Made by a program: the position numbers and the translations under genes | In this document: positions 58,341 to 64,000 of the stretch, in pieces | How the letters are laid out: each line of letters opens with the position of its first letter | How positions within the stretch are numbered: the stretch's first letter is position 1 | Notes under the pieces: model-generated | What the model saw: only the letters and a program-made list of their open reading frames with translations | The model's database searches: none | Told to the model about the DNA's origin: nothing | Origin: Eriocheir sinensis | Taxonomy: Eukaryota; Arthropoda; Malacostraca; Decapoda; Varunidae | Assembly: GCF_024679095.1 (NCBI RefSeq) | Contig: NC_066531.1 | Span: 6,641,966 to 6,705,965, forward strand | DNA: 64,000 bases | Direction: 5' to 3'

Positions 58341-58850
58341 CTAATTTATCTCCTGCATCACGGAATTAACGAACTCTGAACCTTGACCTGTAACAACTGT
58401 CTGAGGAACACCGTGTACACAAACAACATCCACGTACAGCGCCCTTGCCATTTCGCGGGTTTCCTTACTCCGTAAGGGTACTATAATCAAATACCTTTTA
58501 AAAACATCAACTATGGGCATTACGTATCGAACCCCATTGTCCGATACACCCATGGGACCTACAAGGTCCATGTGTATTCTCTCAAAAGGAGCGGTGACGT
58601 CTGGATAATGCCGCCAAGGAGCAGGGTGCAAGTTCCCAACTTTTAAAACGACTACCGTGACGCACTTCCTTACATAATTATCTACATCCCGTTTCATTCC
58701 AGGCCAGAAAGCGAACTTTCTACACCGACATAACGTAACTTTGGTTCCTCCGTGCCCTGCAGTGGCGGCGAATGAGCCAGAGTTATCGCCATGGAAATAC
58801 TTGGGGGGTAGAACCACCACCTTAGTGGCTTCTCCGTACGGATTCACTAA
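58341..58850 (-). pseudogene. pol: Gypsy-C integrase zinc finger and core
   Basis: Zinc region AGHGGTKVTLCRCRKFAFWP with DVDNYVRKC; the second Cys of the usual CxxC pair seems replaced (CVTVVV). The core has RIHMDLVGPMG (first Asp) and VVTGQGSEFVN, where family members have Asp in place of the Gly, so the second catalytic residue is lost. The frame stops after VMQEIN, before the Glu block. Not functional. Confidence 0.8.
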
Positions 58851-58859
58851 AACACCACA

Positions 58860-59070
58860 TTTATTTCCACCTGTAACTCTGACAGGGGCGGCATCTCACA
58901 TTATGCCCATCTTCAACACAATGTAACACATTTTCCACCTGTACCTCTAACAGGGGCGTCTTCAACACAATATAACACATTTTCCACCTGTACCTCTAAC
59001 AGGGGCTTCTTCAACACAATATAACACATTTTCCACCTGTACCTCTAACAGGGGCGGCATCTCACATTAT
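58860..59070. repeat. Tandem units of about 50-60 bp
   Basis: Three to four units containing CATTTTCCACCTGTACCTCT and AACAGGGGC. They lie in pol between RNase H and integrase. Confidence 0.8.
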
Positions 59071-59388
59071 GCCTTTTTTCTCTGAGTCTTTGTTCAATTT
59101 TCATTCATGGGGCTTCCTTCTTTTAGCATACTTACATGCTGGCTGCTCATCATGCAGCTCACTAATCTCCTGAATACTCCAGTCAAGTGTGTGGCCAATA
59201 CACTCACTATTCAGGTCCATACATATCATATATTTTATTTTCTCATCTTCCGGCGCCTGTTTCTTTTTCTACACTAGTGTAATACCTTGCCCCTCATTAT
59301 CCACGTGTTCCACGGTTTTTGTTGTTCCCCATCCACAAACATTATCGCGCGTGTCCTTCTAATTCAATCTCAGTGTCCTGTTGAGCCT

Positions 59389-59660
59389 TCATCCTTGATA
59401 AAAAAAATCTGCTACTATATTTTCCTTGCCAGGCAAATGATTGATTGTGAAACCATACTCACTCATGAGAGTCTGCCATCTAGCTATCCTGCCGTTGGGA
59501 CTAGCTACCTGTAACAACCTGACTAAAGGTCTGTGACCCGTGTGGATCTCAATAGGGCGGTTTACGTGTAACCCAGGAATTACAGTTAAAGCCTCTCGTT
59601 CAACTATACTGTACCACTGTTCTGCCGTATTCAATTTCTCACAAAAAAAGATACAGGTCT
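59389..59660 (-). pseudogene. pol: Gypsy-C RNase H C-terminal part
   Basis: AEQWYSIVEREALTVI, IEIHTGHRPLVRLL, RIARWQTLMSEYGFTINH and LPGKENIVADF. The HTGHRPL block has Gly where the catalytic Asp (TDH) is expected. Confidence 0.8.
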
Positions 59661-59673
59661 TAGTTTATCATCA

Positions 59674-60337
59674 TTATCCTGTTATTGCAATACTCCACCA
59701 GTATTGTAGTAGGACGCGTAGAGTGACTGTACCAAGCATTATATCCTTAAGGGTTGAGAACGCAATTTTTGCTTCATCTGTCCATATGAGTGGAGTTTTA
59801 TCTTTTTCTTGAGATGAACCTTTCTTCCCTTTATAAATCTTTAGAAAAGGAGCAACAATTTGTGAATAATTTGTAATAAATTTGCGATAATAATTAGACA
59901 ATCCAAGAAATGACTGTAAATCATGAAAAGTTTGGGGGGCCGGGACGTTTTGTATGGCCTCCAGCTTGCTAGATTGAGGTCTTATTCCCTTTGAGCTGAT
60001 GGCATGGCCCAGGTAATCTACTTTGTTCTTAAAAAAGTTACACTTCTCCATCTTAAGAGTCAGTTTGGCTTCTTTTAAGCGATCCAGAATTTGTTCTAAG
60101 TTATCAGGGTGATTAGAAAATATATCGCCCAGGATAATTATGTCATCAAGGTACACCTGCACCTTGTTACCTAATAGTCCTGTAAGGACAGTGTTTATTA
60201 TTTTCTTGAAGCAGGACGGGGCTGTTTTAAGGCCAAAGGGGAGGGAAGTAAATTCCCAATGTCCTGCTGGAGAAGAAAATGCCGTCTTCTCTCTGTTGAT
60301 TTCATCTAGGGAGATTTGACAGTAACCCGGTTCTGAC
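59674..60337 (-). pseudogene. pol: Gypsy-C reverse transcriptase, C-terminal half
   Basis: In the continuing frame GYCQISLDEINREKTAFSS and LPFGLKTAPSCFKKIINT lead to VQVYLDDIIILG with both catalytic Asp, then KLEAIQNVPAPQTFHDLQSF and LGLSNYYRKFI of the thumb/connection. The upstream half is 885 bp away because of a LINE. Confidence 0.85.
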
Positions 60338-61225
60338 TGACGAAGACAGGCAAAGCCTCCAAGAGGATTTGCACAAAATTTCAGCTTGGTCGGATAGATG
60401 GGAGATGCCCTTTAACGTAGACAAGTGCCAGGTCCTTCAAGTTGGAACGAGGAATAAGAAGTTCGAATACGAAATGCACGGCGTTAAACTCAAAAGCGTT
60501 CAATGCGTCAAGGACTTGGGGGTCAAAATCGCGTCAAACCTCAAATTCTCACAGCAATGCATCGATGCAGCAAATAAAGCGAACAGAATGTTGGGCTTCA
60601 TTAAAAGAAACTTTGTATTCAAGAATAAAGATGTAATACTCCCGCTCTACAACAGTTTAGTCAGACCCCACTTGGAATATGCGGTACAGTTTGGTCTCCC
60701 CACCATACAAAGGATATTGCTAAATTAGAAGGTGTTCAGCGTCGGGCAACGAAAATGATCCTTTCCTTGCGCAACAAATCCTACGAAGAAAGGCTTTCTA
60801 CCCTTAACATGTTGAAACGTCGCCTCCGAGGAAAACTGATCGAATGTTTTAAAATACTTAATGGTTTCACGAATGTAGACAGATCAACATTGTTTATGAT
60901 CGATGACACTTTGCGCACGAGGAACAATGGCGTAAAACTCAGATGTAGACAAGTAAATTCAGACTGCACCAAATTTTTCTTCACCAACGTTGTAGTGCGA
61001 GAATGGAATAAGCTTCCACCATCAGTGGTCCAGTGTAACACGATTGACTCCTTCAAAAATAAGCTCGACCGTCACTTCCTTCAACTTAATATCAACTAGA
61101 GTAGAAATGCAACGTTTTGGAGTCTTCTGATTAATGTAAAATCACTTAGGTTTAAGGACAGACCACCAAGTCTAGACCATGGGGTCTGTGTGGTCTGATT
61201 TTCTATGTAAATCTATGTAAATCAA
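60338..61225 (+). mobile_element. CR1-like LINE inserted in Gypsy-C RT
   Basis: Plus strand, 5' truncated: DEDRQSLQEDLHKISAWSDR, PFNVDKCQVLQVGT, CVKDLGVKIASNLKFS, RPHLEYAVQF, a frame change near 60730, then YEERLSTLNMLKRRLRGKLI and WNKLPPSVVQCNTIDSFKNK to a stop at 61097. The 3' end has CTATGTAAATCTATGTAAAT tail units. Same general type as 37458-38470 but a different family. Confidence 0.85.
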
Positions 61226-61650
61226 GGCTAGGCATGAAAAAAGATTACTATCTCCCAATTGATTGAGGGTAGTTATATTAGGGAGTGGGTACCGGTCGTC
61301 CCGTAGTGTTTTATTAAGTGCCCGGAAGTCCAGACAAAGTCGTAGTACTCCATCTTTTTTTGGCACTGGGATAAGTGGGGCATTATAGGGTGATCGCGAA
61401 GGGCGAATCACACCCTGTTGCTGGAGCGATATAAGTTGTTAATTTACTGTCATGATAACTGATAGGAATGTTATATGGACGCCTGTACACTACTTCATCA
61501 GTGTTTTGCTTGATGGTGCTTAAAAAATAGGGCGTTACTGTTAATGGTTCTTGTTCTGTGGAAAACACTGCTATATATTTATCTATTAAGGACTTTAAAA
61601 CCTGATTCTCTCTCTTCACTTGGGAATTTAGCGTCAACAATTTGAATGAG
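61223..61650 (-). pseudogene. pol: Gypsy-C reverse transcriptase, N-terminal half
   Basis: NTDEVVYRRPYNIPISYHDS in one frame, then IRPSRSPYNAPLIPVPKKDG, LCLDFRALNKTLRDDRYPLP and LGDSNLFSCLAL, where the LINE cuts in just before the first catalytic Asp region. Confidence 0.85.
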
Positions 61651-62470
61651 GCTTTTCTTCCTTACTTCAAGCTCTGCGGGCTTCAAGTCTGTTTTAACTG
61701 TGTCAGCGGTCAGTACACTAGATACTGGTGGCAGATCAGCGTATTGCTCATGAGTGACAGGCTTCACAAATCCTAACGTTGTATTATCATCTATCTTTAC
61801 ACTCACATTCAATATTCAAATACGGCACAGTGACATAAGATCTTTGATTGCCAGTTGAAGGGGTCAACTTAACTATCCCTGAGCACAAGACTCTAGCCTG
61901 AGGAGTACTAACACAAGGCTCAACTTCACTTGCCTGTAGCTGCGTCACTAGCGTTATGTAACCTGCAACATATGCATGCAGTTGCAAAGGTTCCGCTGCT
62001 TGGCAACGTACGGCCTTATTTTCAGTGAGACTTTCTTCATTTCCATCTACATTTAGCTAAGATCCTTCACCTCTAGATATAAGATATATTTTTCCTGGCA
62101 TAATTGTATGGTTTCCCCTTCTATTATCAGTTTTCAGCTTCGTTCTTTTGTTCCTTATTTAGTTGCAATGTTTTCAAAATAATCTCGTGCTACACGACAA
62201 ATCAGTACTCAACACAATATGAGTCGGCAAATCTACATCGCGTGTTATCAATAAGTCTTGGAAACTACTTTTTCCTTCCATATTAACTTGTCTTTTACCG
62301 TTATTTTCAATATGGTATCTTTGCACAGAGACAATATTCACGGGTTTCGCTTCACAGTCATTTACTGCGAGCCCTAATTCTTTAATAAATTCATCCGTTA
62401 AAAACTCACACACGCTCCTGTTTCTAGGAGTGCTGCCACTTTTGCATATGTATTATCATGAGTAGTGCGA
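61651..62470 (-). pseudogene. Gypsy-C protease-like and linker region
   Basis: Near 62405-62437 the minus strand reads VAALLETGACVSF, matching the LLDTGA-type protease site but with Glu for the catalytic Asp. FLTDEFIKELGLAV, VDLPTHIVLSTD and further open pieces to 61579 (SEERESGFKVLNR) follow in several frames. Assignment by position and this motif only. Confidence 0.5.
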
Positions 62471-62524
62471 TCTGCCTACCAAAGTTACTCTTGAGTTATG
62501 TTGATTATAGCCTTCTTTTCATTA

Positions 62525-62672
62525 TTTTTAAGTTACTCCCTTGTTCGTTATAGCCTTCATCTTATTATATTAAAGGTTACTCCCTGTTCGTTATAGCCTT
62601 CATCTTATTATATTAAAGGTTACTCCCTTGTTCGTTATAGCCTTCATCTTATTATATTAAAGTTTACTCCCT
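62525..62672. repeat. Tandem units of about 45 bp
   Basis: About three and a half copies of CCTTCATCTTATTATATTAA plus GTTACTCCCTTGTTCGTTAT-type sequence. Confidence 0.85.
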
Positions 62673-62989
62673 GTTTTGATCTTCGCTCATTTTCCGTTTT
62701 TTCCACTGCAAATGTGCATATTTATTTATTTATTTATTATTCATTTATTTATTTAATGTTATTTGTAGTAGTTAACTGAGGGGGGTACCTACCCCGGCCT
62801 CCTCTTCCTCTGATTCTCCTACTTCACACATTTATCTTAGTACTTGACACTTTTGTCCATATGCTTCATTTTATTTTTTCTCATTCTTGACTTTTTATTG
62901 ATGCCTCACAATTTTCTTGGTATTTCACATTTTTTCTACATCATACTCTACACGTCCTACCAGGGGGATCGCGGGTTAGGCCTTTATAA

Positions 62990-63190
62990 AGTTACTCTTT
63001 GGTTGCCCGCCGCGGCAAGGACCAGACCACCACCCTGATAGGCGTATAGGCCCGTGTTCCCCTCCATCCTGGTGTGACAATCTTTGAACAAACAAACCTG
63101 AGAGGAGGAACACTGCCGCTGCCTGTCACCTGACGCCCTTCTCGGTTGTGAGTCGCGTGTGCTACCCATTGCACTACAGAGCACCAGTGG
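62990..63190 (-). mobile_element. tRNA-Arg-like SINE, degenerate
   Basis: Minus strand: GCTCTGTAGTGCAATGGGTA resembles a tRNA 5' half and A box, followed by GCACACGCGACTC. The B box is poor (AAGGGCGTCAGG), and a body with AACACGGGCCTATACG follows. It lies in the expected gag/leader area of Gypsy-C. Confidence 0.4.
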
Positions 63191-63375
63191 TTGGCCAGAA
63201 TTTCCACCACCATATCTTCAAAGTCCACGTCCTCCGGAAGAACCAATAATTATATAATTAAATCGTCACTATTATTTCTGCCACTTAAAACGAGCAAAGC
63301 TTAGTAAAAATAAGAGGCGTTTTCTCGTCAGAGTAGATTAAACAAAAGCACTGTAAGCACATGTCCCTATTTATC

Positions 63376-63393
63376 CCTATACCGCTGCCGCCA
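63376..63393 (-). other. Primer binding site-like sequence of Gypsy-C
   Basis: On the minus strand TGGCGGCAGCGGTATAGG begins one or two bases after the end of the LTR-like repeat (GGGTCCAAAAC). Confidence 0.5.
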
Positions 63394-63394
63394 G

Positions 63395-63690
63395 TTTTGG
63401 ACCCTTCTTTTCTTTTATTTAATTCTTATTTTTTAATTTATTTGCATCAACTTGTATTAAAACAACTCTTTTATCACTCATTAATTACTCCATAAATGAT
63501 CTCACCGTCTCGTATCCCTGGTAGCGCGATCTGGCTTAAGTTGTTATTGGAGACTGGAGTTCGGGGATAAACAAGGGAAAAAGAAAATATACATTTATTT
63601 AAAATTAAGTGCAGGTAATTGCCTTACGCAATATTCTATGCTCAGACGATCATAACACTGGCATATTCAGCAATGGATACAACATATGAC
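63395..63690 (-). repeat. LTR-like direct repeat of Gypsy-C, upstream copy
   Basis: Matches 55222-55470 with about 8% difference by eye and a 40-bp insertion near 63415. It would be the end of the 5' LTR, which runs on toward or past the window end. Confidence 0.65.
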
Positions 63691-64000
63691 AAACGACATG
63701 TCTTAAACGTAATACTACAATATGTGCTCAGTTGTTGCCAATAATAATAACACTCGTCATTCCTCAAGAAGTGGCTTGTTTATCTCTGCTTACATCACAA
63801 TATTTAAGTTCTCTCCTCACAAATAATGATAACACATTCCTATATTATTATCTACTACAATTTCACGGAAGCACCAAATTATACCACACCCAGTGGTTTC
63901 TACCTTTGCTTTACATCGCAATAAAATAATCACAATCCTGTCCCATTCACAATCCTACTACACATCTACATTATAATATCCAGGACAATACAGTCGGTTT
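63691..64000. other. Probable LTR continuation, no gene seen
   Basis: AT-rich. I find no match to the sequence beside the other LTR-like repeat (55471 onward). Confidence 0.35.

Larger units (their letters stand above)
57151..62470 (-). mobile_element. Ty3/gypsy element (Gypsy-C), internal coding region
   Basis: Minus-strand order is protease-like (62470), RT (61650-59674), RNase H (59660-59389), integrase (58850-57151). The upper flank up to 63395 would hold gag but is not recognisable. The element is old: it has many frame breaks, a CR1-like LINE at 60338-61225 and altered catalytic residues. An FDGPYRVI motif near the integrase end is a GPY/F module. Confidence 0.85.

Overview
The window is eukaryotic repeat-rich DNA. 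It has spliced fragments of DNA transposons, tRNA-derived SINEs, LINEs, Ty3/gypsy and DIRS elements, and very many (CT)n, (GA)n, (AT)n and (GT)n microsatellites. This mix suggests an arthropod, most likely a decapod crustacean; that is inference, not proof. I see no convincing host gene, rRNA, functional tRNA gene, operon or CRISPR array. Nearly every coding stretch belongs to a mobile element, and nearly all are broken by stops, frameshifts or nested insertions.

Layout. 1-879: end of a PIF/Harbinger element. 892-1717: microsatellites. 2409-5583: a 3.2 kb foldback element with 1.3 kb inverted arms and a 9-bp target duplication (Mutator-like). 7004-12807: a nearly complete, young Ty3/gypsy element (Gypsy-A) with 99%-identical LTRs but a broken gag-pol. 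13437-14385: primer-site and gag-like start of another LTR element, split by a hairpin transposon. 14426-16090: opposite-strand retrovirus-like env plus integrase tail. 16384-20292: non-coding tail of a segment whose paralogue lies at 39420-42360, with two extra MITEs here. 20440-23865: LINE 3' ends and a tandem duplication. 24060-25690: DIRS fragment. 26562-27307: unrecognised repeat-like protein. 27717-30272: jockey-like LINE, minus strand, with a second copy nested inside and an LTR (30273-30689) inserted into it. 30780-39416: Harbinger-type ends, a Myb-like gene (plus) and a HARBI1 transposase (minus), with SINEs, a CR1-like LINE and microsatellites between. 39420-42360: second env/integrase segment. 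42361-42915: LINE ends. 43181-44103: second element with a 9-bp duplication. 45752-47715: TA-flanked MITE and an intron-containing ISL2EU-like transposase. 48010-52314: three more jockey-like LINE copies. 52315-54700: piggyBac-like transposase broken by a SINE. 55222-63690: an older minus-strand Ty3/gypsy element (Gypsy-C) with a CR1-like LINE in its RT and an in-frame 17-residue minisatellite in its integrase.

How it fits together. The elements record an order of insertion: LINE, then LTR element, then Harbinger near 30270-30780; LINE then piggyBac then SINE at 51838-54308; Gypsy-C then CR1 at 60338-61225. The two paralogous env segments act as mutual controls, giving natural empty sites for a mariner-like MITE and a Harbinger MITE. 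The most notable structures are the two long-armed elements with exact 9-bp target duplications, the integrase minisatellite, the CWG target use of the Harbinger ends, and the paired filled/empty sites. I did not find a new defence or metabolic system.
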